A DNA stretch of 14,109 bases from Chrysochromulina parva (taxonomy: Eukaryota; Haptophyta; Prymnesiales; Chrysochromulinaceae), in NCBI GenBank assembly GCA_002887195.1, contig PJAB01001488.1, forward strand, positions 1 to 14,109. The letters run 5' to 3'. Of this stretch, positions 7,364 to 13,993 are shown piece after piece. The notes under the pieces were generated by a model. It worked only from the letters and a program-made list of their open reading frames with translations. It did not search any database and had not been told where the DNA came from. Made by a program: the position numbers and the translations under genes. How positions within the stretch are numbered: the stretch's first letter is position 1; each line of letters starts with the position of its first letter.

Positions 7364-7386
7364 GTGCAGAACGGCTCAGCAGATAC
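7345..7386 (-). other. Possible 42-nt first intron at the GILT 5' end
   Basis: GTATCT at 7386 to CTGGTAG at 7345 would be a 42-nt GT-AG intron with an internal CTGAG. Splicing would fuse an upstream hydrophobic stretch (ESFLLVLVPS) in phase with VGATAQMRVRIDF, giving a better signal peptide than ATG 7363, which lies inside this intron. The true first codon is then unknown: an in-frame ATG at 7549 would leave a long N-region, or another exon exists. Confidence 0.4.
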
Positions 7387-7534
7387 CAGAGGGAACAAGG
7401 ACCAGCAGGAAGCTCTCCGGCGGCAGTGCGTGCAGGCGGTAAACTCCCACACAGCAGTGGAGCAGAATCTCATGGCCCGCCAGACTCTCTAACTGCCGGG
7501 CCGGAGTATAACCCGTCCCTTTTTGGAGGAAGTG

Positions 7535-7584
7535 TGAACGCCCTGCCATGAACGCCCAGGTGAGTATTAACATGAACGCCCAGG
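7535..7584 (+). repeat. Triplicated TGAACGCCC with 14-bp direct repeat
   Basis: CATGAACGCCCAGG occurs at 7547-7560 and 7571-7584, and a shorter TGAACGCCC copy at 7535-7543. The two long copies carry ATGs and stand directly before the LRR start codon at 7586. These ATGs are out of frame with the LRR, so they would act as upstream start codons if transcribed. The spacer contains GTGAGTATTAAC, which looks like a splice donor next to a branch site. Confidence 0.6.
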
Positions 7585-7585
7585 G

Positions 7586-8827
7586 ATGGACACTCGCTTG
7601 TCGTTCGCCGTGCCTCGCACGACGCTGTCATGGCGGCCGAAGCTGCTGCTCTTGATGCTTCGGACCGTCATCATCACGGCCAAGTGCAGGCGCGAAGAGG
7701 TTGCGGCACTGTGGTCGCTCTACGAATTGACTGGCGGCGCGAACTGGCGACAGAACAAGAATTGGCATCCGGACGGTGATCCGTGTGACAACAACGCACG
7801 ATGGGTGGGCGTAGGTGTCACCGACCGGTGCAATCGGTGGCGTGACGGCGAGGATTGCTACATGGGACGCATTACCGCGCTCTATCTTGAAAGCAACAAT
7901 CTCAACGGCAGCCTGAGCCAATGGACTCAGCTCCGAGAGATGCGCAATCTGACGGTGCTCGAGCTCTCGTACAATTCGCTGTACGGCACGATGCCCACGC
8001 AGATCGGCCGGCTGAGCAACATTGGGCGCCTGGCCATGAGTATGAACCAGCTCGAGGGTACGCTGCCGACCGAGCTGGGCCAGATCAATCGGCCAGGGCT
8101 CGCACGCGAACTGACTCAGATAGTGCTTGCGAGGAACAACTTCTCGGGAACCGTGCCGACGGAGATCGCAGTTCACACGCGCCTGACGATGCTCGACCTG
8201 CAGTCGAACTCGCTCTCGGGTACGATGCCCACGGAGCTGGCCAGGCTTGCCGAGGTGAGTGTGCTGTACCTGCAAGATAACCCACCTCTCAGCGGCACGC
8301 TGCCCGAACCGCTCACGCCGATGCACGAGCTCTACTTTCTGGATGTGAGCCGCTCGCGACTGTCCGGCACGCTGCCACCCACGCTCGGTGACCTGCAGGC
8401 ACTCCAGTCGCTCCGCCTCGAGGGCGGCGCGCTCTCGGGCACCATTCCATCCGAGCTGACGGGCATCTACATGTTGCGCCAGATCATGCTGGCTGACAAC
8501 AGGCTGACGGGGAATCTGCCGGCGCAGATCGGCAAATTGCAGAACCTACGCTATCTCGACGTGTATAACAACTCGATGACGGGCGACGTGCCGCCCTCGA
8601 TCCGAGACTTGATCAACCTGGAGCACCTCTTCCTCGCCAACGACCATCTGCTCCCACTCCGGCGCAAGTATTGTGGCCAGCGGCTACCCGACTTCGGCAA
8701 GTACTCGTGGGTGATGGTGCGCGAGGAGTACGACGAGATGATGAGCACGCCCTGCCCGGAGGGTCAGATGCACGACACGAGCTTCACCTTCAGCACGCTG
8801 CAGGATAGCGGCGTCTACGAGATGTGA
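7586..8827 (+). CDS. Secreted leucine-rich-repeat protein, plant-type repeats
   Basis: 413 aa from ATG 7586 (GGGATGGAC) to TGA 8825-8827. Residues 19-33 (KLLLLMLRTVIITAKC) form a signal-peptide or anchor core after a basic N-region. Residues 36-85 form an LRR N-terminal cap: EEVAALWSLYELTGGANW, an N-W-H-P block, then paired cysteines around D-P-C and D-R-C. About 10-11 repeats of 24-25 residues run from about 95 to 355, of the plant/bacterial subclass with xLxLxxNxLSGTxP (for example SNSLSGTMP, DNRLTGNLP). A C-terminal cap follows (KYCGQRLPDFGKYSWVMVREEYDEMM, 361-386). No kinase or C-terminal membrane helix is present, so it is probably a secreted ligand-binding or matrix protein. Repeats 6 and 7 are irregular (DNPPLSGTLP, SRSRLSGTLP). 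It is transcribed divergently from the GILT gene. Ligand unknown. Confidence 0.88.
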   Translation: MDTRLSFAVPRTTLSWRPKLLLLMLRTVIITAKCRREEVAALWSLYELTGGANWRQNKNWHPDGDPCDNNARWVGVGVTDRCNRWRDGEDCYMGRITALYLESNNLNGSLSQWTQLREMRNLTVLELSYNSLYGTMPTQIGRLSNIGRLAMSMNQLEGTLPTELGQINRPGLARELTQIVLARNNFSGTVPTEIAVHTRLTMLDLQSNSLSGTMPTELARLAEVSVLYLQDNPPLSGTLPEPLTPMHELYFLDVSRSRLSGTLPPTLGDLQALQSLRLEGGALSGTIPSELTGIYMLRQIMLADNRLTGNLPAQIGKLQNLRYLDVYNNSMTGDVPPSIRDLINLEHLFLANDHLLPLRRKYCGQRLPDFGKYSWVMVREEYDEMMSTPCPEGQMHDTSFTFSTLQDSGVYEM

Positions 8828-9073
8828 AGGTAGTCGAGCCGCGTTAGCACGTTCAGGTTTTTTGGACTCGCGGTCGGGGTTGACCGCCGCGGTAAGAGCC
8901 AACATAAACTATTTATCCACAAAGTCCTCGAAATCGAATCGAATGCACACGAAATACAATCATTGTGCTAAGTGCCGGCACACCGGTCGTATGCGTCCGG
9001 TCGCATCGTACTGTACAGGTAGTGGAATTATACCACCCGGCTCATAACGATGCAATCCCGAGCTCTTTTTTCA

Positions 9074-10036
9074 TCAGACCGTGTCTTGCAGAACCAGCTC
9101 GAGGAAGGCCGCCCAGCTGCGCGCCTTGCGGATCGAATTGAAGCCGCTCTCGAACACCACGGCGCCGTTCTCGTCGCACACGAGCTGCATGCCGAAGCCG
9201 ACCCGATCAGTAAGCGGCAGCCGTGGCGGCGACAGCGAGGCCGCGTCGCGCGCCTCACGCGGCATCTCGGCAAGCATCTCGGCGAGCATCTCAGCTATCG
9301 GCAGAAGGCGCGCTCCACCGAAGAAGAGCCCCAGCCGTTCACCAGGGCTGGGCAGCTGGCCGTCGTGAACGAGCAGGGAGGCGAGCACGTCGAGCGGCAT
9401 CGCGAGCAGCTGCGCGATGGGCACGGCAGCGAGCATGTCGGCCAGGGGGCAGCCGCGGTTCAGCGAGAAGCGCAGCGCAGGCTGGGAGCGCGCCTCCAAT
9501 CGCGCCCAAAGGCTTTCCATGCGTGCCACGCGAAACCACAAGCCGTCGAGCTTCTCAGGGACGTTGGCCGACAGCGGCCAATGACGCGGAGAGCAGAATG
9601 GTCGCCACAGGGTGCCGCGCGACGCGACGTCCTTGGCGGACTTGCACACGCGTCGCATGGTGCAGACCGAGCCGCTATCGAGCAGTCCGAGCAAGCTGCA
9701 GAGAATGTCCTGCGGCAGCGTGAGTAATGAGCGCCTGCAATGGGCTGCTGCGTCGATGGCTGCCAGCACGTGCTGCAGCAATTCTGGCCGGAATACCTCG
9801 AAGGCGTCGTCATTAGAGCCCTGCCAACCCGCCGTGACTAGGAGTGCCGCAGCAGACGGATCGGACATCAGCGATGCGAAGTGGGCATTCGTAGCCCGCA
9901 CTTTGCGCCGCTCTGGCTTTTCGATCGCATTCTCCAGATATCTCCGGATGAGGACTCGCTGTGCTGCGCTGACTGTAGTCGCTAGATCGACGAGGCTGCG
10001 CTGCGCTTCGGTGAGGGAGGCATGCTCGGCCACCAT
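9074..10036 (-). CDS. PUB - F-box - SUKH (SMI1/KNR4) multidomain protein
   Basis: 320 aa, start ATG 10036. Residues 15-85 look like a PUB domain (LIRRYLENAIEKPERRKVRATNAHF, then LLVTAGW, then VF), a helical module that in other proteins binds p97/VCP. Residues 103-150 are an F-box (LLTLPQDILCSLLGLLDSGSV, MRRVCKSAKDVASRGTLWRPFC), which should dock Skp1 in an SCF ubiquitin ligase. Residues 165-318 resemble a SUKH/SMI1-KNR4 fold: LPLDVLASLLVHDGQ-like helix, LFFGGARLLPI strand, PLTDRVGFGMQLVCDENG and GFNSIRKARSWAAFL. A short internal repeat, LAEMLAEM, lies at 251-258. A likely role is as a substrate-recruiting subunit linking p97 clients to SCF, but that is inference from the domain order. It ends 246 bp from the convergent LRR gene and diverges from the bL33 gene. 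Confidence 0.8.
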   Translation of the reverse strand: MVAEHASLTEAQRSLVDLATTVSAAQRVLIRRYLENAIEKPERRKVRATNAHFASLMSDPSAAALLVTAGWQGSNDDAFEVFRPELLQHVLAAIDAAAHCRRSLLTLPQDILCSLLGLLDSGSVCTMRRVCKSAKDVASRGTLWRPFCSPRHWPLSANVPEKLDGLWFRVARMESLWARLEARSQPALRFSLNRGCPLADMLAAVPIAQLLAMPLDVLASLLVHDGQLPSPGERLGLFFGGARLLPIAEMLAEMLAEMPREARDAASLSPPRLPLTDRVGFGMQLVCDENGAVVFESGFNSIRKARSWAAFLELVLQDTV

Positions 10037-10255
10037 ATCACCAGCGACACCAGCATAACAAAAAACTATGAAACTTCTTCGCCGCGATTGGCGACCTGTG
10101 AAGGGCTATTCATGTGAAGTCGAGTCAAGTCAACGGGGATAGGAATCCTTAGCGTGAAGCGCCCGGCCCGGCGGCTGCTCGAGTATGTATGGTTGTGGCG
10201 TTGTGCTTGTTTGCTTGTGCCCTTGTGGTTTTGGTCTAAATGTGCTGCATGAGCG

Positions 10256-10275
10256 GTTGACTTGACTTGACTTGA
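10256..10275 (+). repeat. CTTGA pentanucleotide microsatellite
   Basis: Four units of TTGAC/CTTGA in tandem lie here; a complementary short version is at about 10118-10134. The same pentamer run recurs near 13695-13717 in another intergenic region. Confidence 0.65.
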
Positions 10276-10332
10276 CTCGTCTTGAACAGCGACGCTCTTT
10301 TCGCAGCGAGCACCTCCATTTACGCGAAGTTT

Positions 10333-10381
10333 ACTTCACAGTGGTCCGTTTCGCGCTGCCCTCGAGCTGACTTCACAGTGG
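10333..10381 (+). repeat. Direct repeat ACTTCACAGTGG, two copies 37 bp apart
   Basis: Exact 12-bp copies at 10333-10344 and 10370-10381 lie just upstream of the bL33 start codon. They could be paired transcription-factor sites. No third exact copy was noticed, although ACTTCACAG occurs elsewhere (about 12583, 12811). Confidence 0.5.
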
Positions 10382-10445
10382 AGACTCGTTCACGCAAGGC
10401 AAAACAACGCGTCTCCTCCTCCTCCGTCGTGGCCTGAGACGGAAG

Positions 10446-10622
10446 ATGGCGAAGAAGAGGTCGACGGTCGTCATCCGACTCGTATCGCAGGCGGGCACGG
10501 GCTTCTTCTACACCCTGAGGAAGGCTGTGCGCGCTAATGCCGAAAAGCTCCAGCTCATGAAGCACGACCCGCGTGTCAACGCCCACGTCCTCTTCAAGGA
10601 GGAGAAGATAAAGAAGAAGTGA
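10446..10622 (+). CDS. Mitochondrial-type ribosomal protein bL33
   Basis: A 58-aa single-exon gene from ATG 10446 (GGAAGATGGCG) to TGA 10620-10622. The sequence begins [20 protein letters not shown], continues FYTLRK, and has [20 protein letters not shown] near its end. This is the bL33 pattern '[17 protein letters not shown] ... L.L.KYDPxVxxHVLF.E'. It lacks the zinc-binding cysteines of C+ forms, so it is the C- type usual in mitochondria. It is a component of the large ribosomal subunit. No extra targeting presequence is seen, as in other mitochondrial L33 proteins, whose basic N-terminus may suffice. The gene is short and easily missed. It lies divergent to the PUB/F-box gene and, with EF-P, is the second organelle-translation gene of the window. 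Confidence 0.93.
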   Translation: MAKKRSTVVIRLVSQAGTGFFYTLRKAVRANAEKLQLMKHDPRVNAHVLFKEEKIKKK

Positions 10623-11096
10623 GCCCCTGACGAAGCCCCATTCACAACATGCTGGTCGCTCACCTTTCCAAGGTGCCGACGGCGCCGTACAATCAAGAAG
10701 GTTCATCTATTGCACGGGTATGTGTGCAGCATGGGGTCCCGCAATGGAGAGCGTGTGTGGTCTTGTGCTGATGGAGTAGTAGCACTCTGCTGTCGAGCCA
10801 TGATTATGCAACATGCACGCTTGAGCATCACTTCACACACGCACATGCACGCATAAGTAGAATCTTTCGCAATCTCCTCATCACCAGGCGTCATCCCAGT
10901 GGGTAGTGCAGCACGTCCTCGCAGCTCGCAGCTTCTCGCAGCCCACGCGCTCGGCTCCCTCGCTCGCCGCATGTGTCGTGGCTCGTCTTGCCGCCGCCTC
11001 GCTCGCCCTGGGCCTTGACCCTTGGCTCTCTACTTCTCTCACTATCTCCTCGCGGACTCCGGGGTCGCACTCGCGACCCTCGACCCGCCTCCTCGC
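10623..11096. other. Spacer between convergent bL33 and E2 genes
   Basis: 474 bp with no convincing gene. It should hold both 3' ends. A TCGCAGC-like short repeat occurs at about 10917-10943. Open frames here are Arg/Ser/Leu-rich chance frames. Confidence 0.45.
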
Positions 11097-12449
11097 TCAC
11101 GCATTACGGAACATCGGGTGGGAAGTCCAGCCGTGCTTTCCATGTACTGCGAGGATGTGTTCGAAGTCGCGCCTGGCGCCCTCGTACGTGTAGTCGCTCT
11201 CTTTGGTGGACTGCTCCGTCGAGTGTAGCCGCGCATTGCCCGCCATCAGCATGGCACGCACCGAGTGCACCAGAGCGTCGATAGAGGTCGCTGGACTCCA
11301 TCCACTTGGAGTGAGCAGTTCCATGCAGATGCCTCCGCCGGACAGCACGTAGCCCGTATGCTCCTTGAGCCGGGGCCGCACCTGTGGGGAAGGGAGAAAG
11401 GGCGCCGTGCGGATCACTTGCATGCAGGGCAGAGCACGTCGCCCGTATGTAGGGCGCACCATGTACACAAAGGGCGGCGCGTTCGGGTACTCGGGCGGGA
11501 AGTGCATCCGCAGCGTCATGTGTTCGAGACGGCGCCGGCGCAGGTCCACTGCAATCGGATCCTCGGCGCTGAAATCGTACAGCCGTAACTCCCACAGGAA
11601 CAAATCGCTCTCATCGACGGGTTCGCATTCGAAGGCGTGGAGGGCGCGGCAGCCGCCCGGCTGACGATCCAGCGCAGTCAGCTGGGTGAGCTCCTTCATC
11701 AGGCGCTTGAGCGCGCGTGAGTCACCCGCAGCGTGCAGCTGGCGCGACGGCGCCATGGCTGTGGTTGTGGTTGTCGTGCCAGCGGCGGCGGCGGCGATGG
11801 ACGGCGCGCTGCCGCCGGGATGGCCGAGGTCTGGGCGACGCATCCCGGGCGGCGGCACAGCCGCCGCTCCGGCTCCGGCACCAGCGCCCGCTCCGCCAGC
11901 TCCGCTTTCTGCTCGAGCCGCACCTCGCACTGCTCCTCCGGCCGCCGCTTTCGCTGCCAGCGACGGACTCACCTTCCGCACCTTGCTTGGCGGCGGCGGC
12001 GCATCGTCGGCCGTCTCCTGCTCGGCCACGAGCCACTGCAGCGCCGCCTCGAGGTCCTCGCCCTTTTGGCGCACTGCCTGGTGGACGCGATCCGCCTGGA
12101 AGCCCATGTTGCGAAGCTCCATCTCAACTGCGCTGCCGCTGCCACTGCCTACATCTGCAGCAGCCTCATGTGGCTCGGCGGGAGCACCATCGATGAGCCA
12201 CTGCGTGCACTCCTCGACCTTCGGACCGCATGCCTCGATCGCCTTGAGCACGCGCTCGCGTGTAAAGCCCATGCTGATGAGCTCGCCGACCAAGATCGCA
12301 TTGTCGCTGGTAGGAGGCGCTCCAGGAGCGGGCTCCCGAGCATGGTCAAGCAAGTACTGTATGATCGCGTCCTGATCGTCACCGCACTCCGCGATTGCTA
12401 TCCGAACGCGGTCCATTGGGAAGCCCATCGTTAAGAACACACCCTCCAT
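11097..12449 (-). CDS. UBE2Q-type ubiquitin-conjugating enzyme (E2) with three N-terminal UBA domains
   Basis: E2 enzymes carry ubiquitin on a catalytic cysteine and pass it to substrates with E3 help. The unspliced frame is 450 codons from ATG 12449. Three UBA domains lie at residues 1-37, 48-88 and 105-143, each with an MGF loop (MGFPMDRV, MGFTRERV, MGFQADRV) and a final hydrophobic helix (IIQYLLD, CTQWLID, ALQWLVA). A low-complexity Ala/Gly/Pro/Thr linker spans about 150-240. The UBC fold spans about 243-450: HMTLRMHFPPEYPNAPPFVYM, then GGGICMELLTPSGWSPATSI, in which Cys375 is the catalytic residue. GGxICMELLT..GWS is the hallmark of UBE2Q enzymes. Animal UBE2Q has an N-terminal RWD-like region instead of UBAs. 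Residues 331-356 are probably a 78-nt intron, giving a 424-aa protein. The UBAs should bind ubiquitin chains, which suggests chain elongation on already ubiquitinated targets (inference). Confidence 0.9.
   Translation of the reverse strand: MEGVFLTMGFPMDRVRIAIAECGDDQDAIIQYLLDHAREPAPGAPPTSDNAILVGELISMGFTRERVLKAIEACGPKVEECTQWLIDGAPAEPHEAAADVGSGSGSAVEMELRNMGFQADRVHQAVRQKGEDLEAALQWLVAEQETADDAPPPPSKVRKVSPSLAAKAAAGGAVRGAARAESGAGGAGAGAGAGAAAVPPPGMRRPDLGHPGGSAPSIAAAAAGTTTTTTAMAPSRQLHAAGDSRALKRLMKELTQLTALDRQPGGCRALHAFECEPVDESDLFLWELRLYDFSAEDPIAVDLRRRRLEHMTLRMHFPPEYPNAPPFVYMVRPTYGRRALPCMQVIRTAPFLPSPQVRPRLKEHTGYVLSGGGICMELLTPSGWSPATSIDALVHSVRAMLMAGNARLHSTEQSTKESDYTYEGARRDFEHILAVHGKHGWTSHPMFRNA
11382..11459 (-). 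other. Probable 78-nt in-frame intron in the E2 gene
   Basis: The minus strand starts GTGCGCCC at 11459 and ends CTTCCCCACAG at 11382 after a pyrimidine-rich stretch (CCCTTTCTCCCTTCCCC). The length is divisible by three and it contains no stop, so the frame reads through. Its 26 codons fall just before the catalytic GGGICMELLT, where UBE2Q proteins have only a short link. Splicing gives PPFVYM-VRPRLKEHTGYVLSGGG, matching family spacing. Confidence 0.72.
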
Positions 12450-12943
12450 GTCAATCTTCGCGCTGAGTGAGGAAGCCGTCCGCGGCTCGCGTTTCGTTCG
12501 GGACTTCCTGCAACTTCATTCATGACACTCAACACGTAAGCAGCACAGCCGTGAAAACAACTTCATTCACAACACACAAACTTCACAGTTCCATTTTGGA
12601 AACGAGCCCGGACGAGCGATGCGATGTCGGGGACCGGGCCGACGCCACTCTCAAGGTCCTCCTCAAAAACTCAAAGGCTTAGGCTATCATGCCTCATCGC
12701 TCATGGGCGTCCGCGCGTCCTCTAAGTCCTCGCGTCACACGGTAGACTGTTCTAAGACTGTTCAAATGGTCCGAATTGAGACTGTTTGATCTATTAAGGG
12801 CTTTTCAACTTCACAGGACAGCACACCATGCGACAACACATTCTATTGAAAGCAATCAAGGATAGACTCTGATGACATGGCTCTCCCGGGCCCGAGGTCA
12901 GTGTGAGGACTTGTTAGTCATCACTGCCGTGAAACGGTAATGC
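12450..12943. other. Spacer between two minus-strand genes
   Basis: 494 bp lies between the E2 start and the stop of the next upstream gene on the same strand. It should hold the E2 promoter and the 3' end of the unknown gene. It is less GC-rich than the genes, with short AACTTCA and TTCATTC motifs at about 12508-12590 and 12807-12815. A plus frame at 12467-12682 lacks any recognisable domain. I see no RNA gene. Confidence 0.4.
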
Positions 12944-13597
12944 TCACGAGGAGGACGCAAGGCCTGTCTCCTTGAGGGTCTCCAGCAAGCCTTCCTCGAG
13001 AAGGTAATCGGGCACCTCCTTCTCTTGTGCGGCCTTGAGCGGCGTACCGATCACCGCCTTCATCTCCTCCACCTTCTCCAGCTCCTTCTTCTCCACCGAG
13101 GCCTTCGCACGTGCATTGAGGAACTCGAGCGCCATCGTGATGGCGTCGCCTCTCCGCTTCGAGTACTCGGGCAGGGGCGGCAGCTGGCCCCTTGACGGGG
13201 AAGATGTGGCGCCAAAGTCGAGGACGCGCACCGCGTCGTCTTTGGCGACGGAGATGTCCGGGTGCACAGAGAGCCCCTTGACAGTTTCCATGATTGCCTC
13301 ACGCAGAATCGGCACGGGCGTGCCCGCCTCCTTCTGCTCCGAGATGAACTTCGTCGTCTCATCCTTAAAGACCTTGACGTTGTTCATGATCTGTTGCCGC
13401 TTCGTGCGCTTGTTGAGGAATGTGAGCGCATCTCCCATAATCTCTGGCTTTGGGAGACCCGGGGTGGCAGCACGCTCCTGATTCCACTGCGGGGTCCACG
13501 GCAATGCGATCGGCTCAAGGCGGCCGACCGACTTGGATGGCGTGAGCACACTAGACGGGTTGAGCGGCTTGGTGGGTGTCAGATATGCGGACGCCAT
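12944..13597 (-). CDS. Unrecognised protein with an internal ALxFLNxRxK repeat
   Basis: 217 aa from ATG 13597 (GACATGGCG) to TGA 12944-12946. I do not recognise a family. The N-terminus has proline-directed motifs (LTPTKP, VLTPSK, ALPWTPQW, ATPGLPKPE; residues 6-52), possible kinase sites or short linear motifs. Then two similar blocks occur: GDALTFLNKRTKRQQ with a following charged helix (55-110), and DAITMALEFLNARAK with another (151-213). Both lead to a short 'ETVKGL / ETLKETGL' element near their ends, suggesting an ancient duplication of a helical unit of about 55-95 residues. The second half is Lys/Glu-rich and probably helical (EKKELEKVEEMKAV). There is no signal peptide or membrane segment, so it is probably a soluble scaffold or regulatory protein. 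GC-biased third positions and a clean start and stop support a real gene. Confidence 0.75.
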   Translation of the reverse strand: MASAYLTPTKPLNPSSVLTPSKSVGRLEPIALPWTPQWNQERAATPGLPKPEIMGDALTFLNKRTKRQQIMNNVKVFKDETTKFISEQKEAGTPVPILREAIMETVKGLSVHPDISVAKDDAVRVLDFGATSSPSRGQLPPLPEYSKRRGDAITMALEFLNARAKASVEKKELEKVEEMKAVIGTPLKAAQEKEVPDYLLEEGLLETLKETGLASSS

Positions 13598-13696
13598 GTC
13601 AACGCGTGAAGGCGTCTAAGAGGCTGTCAAGCCGCGGAAACACATCAGAATCGGTTACAAGACTTGGCTTGATCGATTTAACTAGACTTGCGTGAT

Positions 13697-13717
13697 CAAC
13701 TTGACTTGACTTGACTT
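13697..13717 (+). repeat. CTTGA pentanucleotide microsatellite (second locus)
   Basis: Tandem ACTTG units, the same motif as at 10256-10275. It lies 100 bp upstream of the unknown minus-strand gene. Confidence 0.6.
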
Positions 13718-13857
13718 GGATCTGAAGGGGGATAGGGGGAGAGAGAGGGGGATACATTGTACCGGGTAAGCCAGGGGGGTAAGCATGTGCAAGGAGACCC
13801 AAAGATACATGTACGTGTTCTCGTGACTCGTCGCCGCATTTGTATTCCAAAACGGCC

Positions 13858-13877
13858 AGTTCAGTTCAGTTCAGTTT
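13858..13877 (+). repeat. GTTCA pentanucleotide microsatellite
   Basis: Three to four tandem GTTCA units followed by a T-rich end. It differs from CTTGA by composition but has the same 5-bp period. Confidence 0.6.
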
Positions 13878-13993
13878 CTTCGCGGTCCCCCCACGCTCAC
13901 TCCACCACCGTCTCAAAGGACGGCTCCGCTCCCCTCGGTCATAATATGACTCTTAGCAGGTGGGGCACGTTCACAGACTTAAGTCAACATTGG

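Larger units (their letters stand above)
10037..10445. promoter_or_regulatory. Divergent promoter region with CTTGA repeats
   Basis: 409 bp lies between head-to-head genes (PUB/F-box on minus, bL33 on plus). It contains GAGTCAAGTCAAC at about 10122-10134 and, inverted, GTTGACTTGACTTGACTTG at about 10256-10274, which could pair across about 120 bp. A 12-bp direct repeat ACTTCACAGTGG at 10333-10344 and 10370-10381 is 65-113 bp before the bL33 ATG. Promoter function is inferred from position. Confidence 0.45.
13598..13993. other. Low-complexity intergenic region
   Basis: About 400 bp upstream of the unknown minus-strand gene. It contains a CTTGA run at about 13697-13717, a GA/G-rich stretch at about 13724-13752, TACCGGGTAAG at 13760-13770 and a GTTCA pentamer run at about 13858-13877. 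It probably includes the promoter of the unknown gene. No coding frame is convincing. Confidence 0.45.

Noticed and set aside
7560..7583. A 24-nt GT-AG intron joining the two CATGAACGCCCAG copies
   Set aside because: Too short for known spliceosomal introns of ordinary protists, and removing it would not bring the upstream ATG into frame with the LRR protein.
11686..12434. Long plus-strand ORFs opposite the E2 gene
   Set aside because: Antisense shadows of the UBA/linker region; the Ala/Pro/Arg-rich composition comes from the low-complexity linker.
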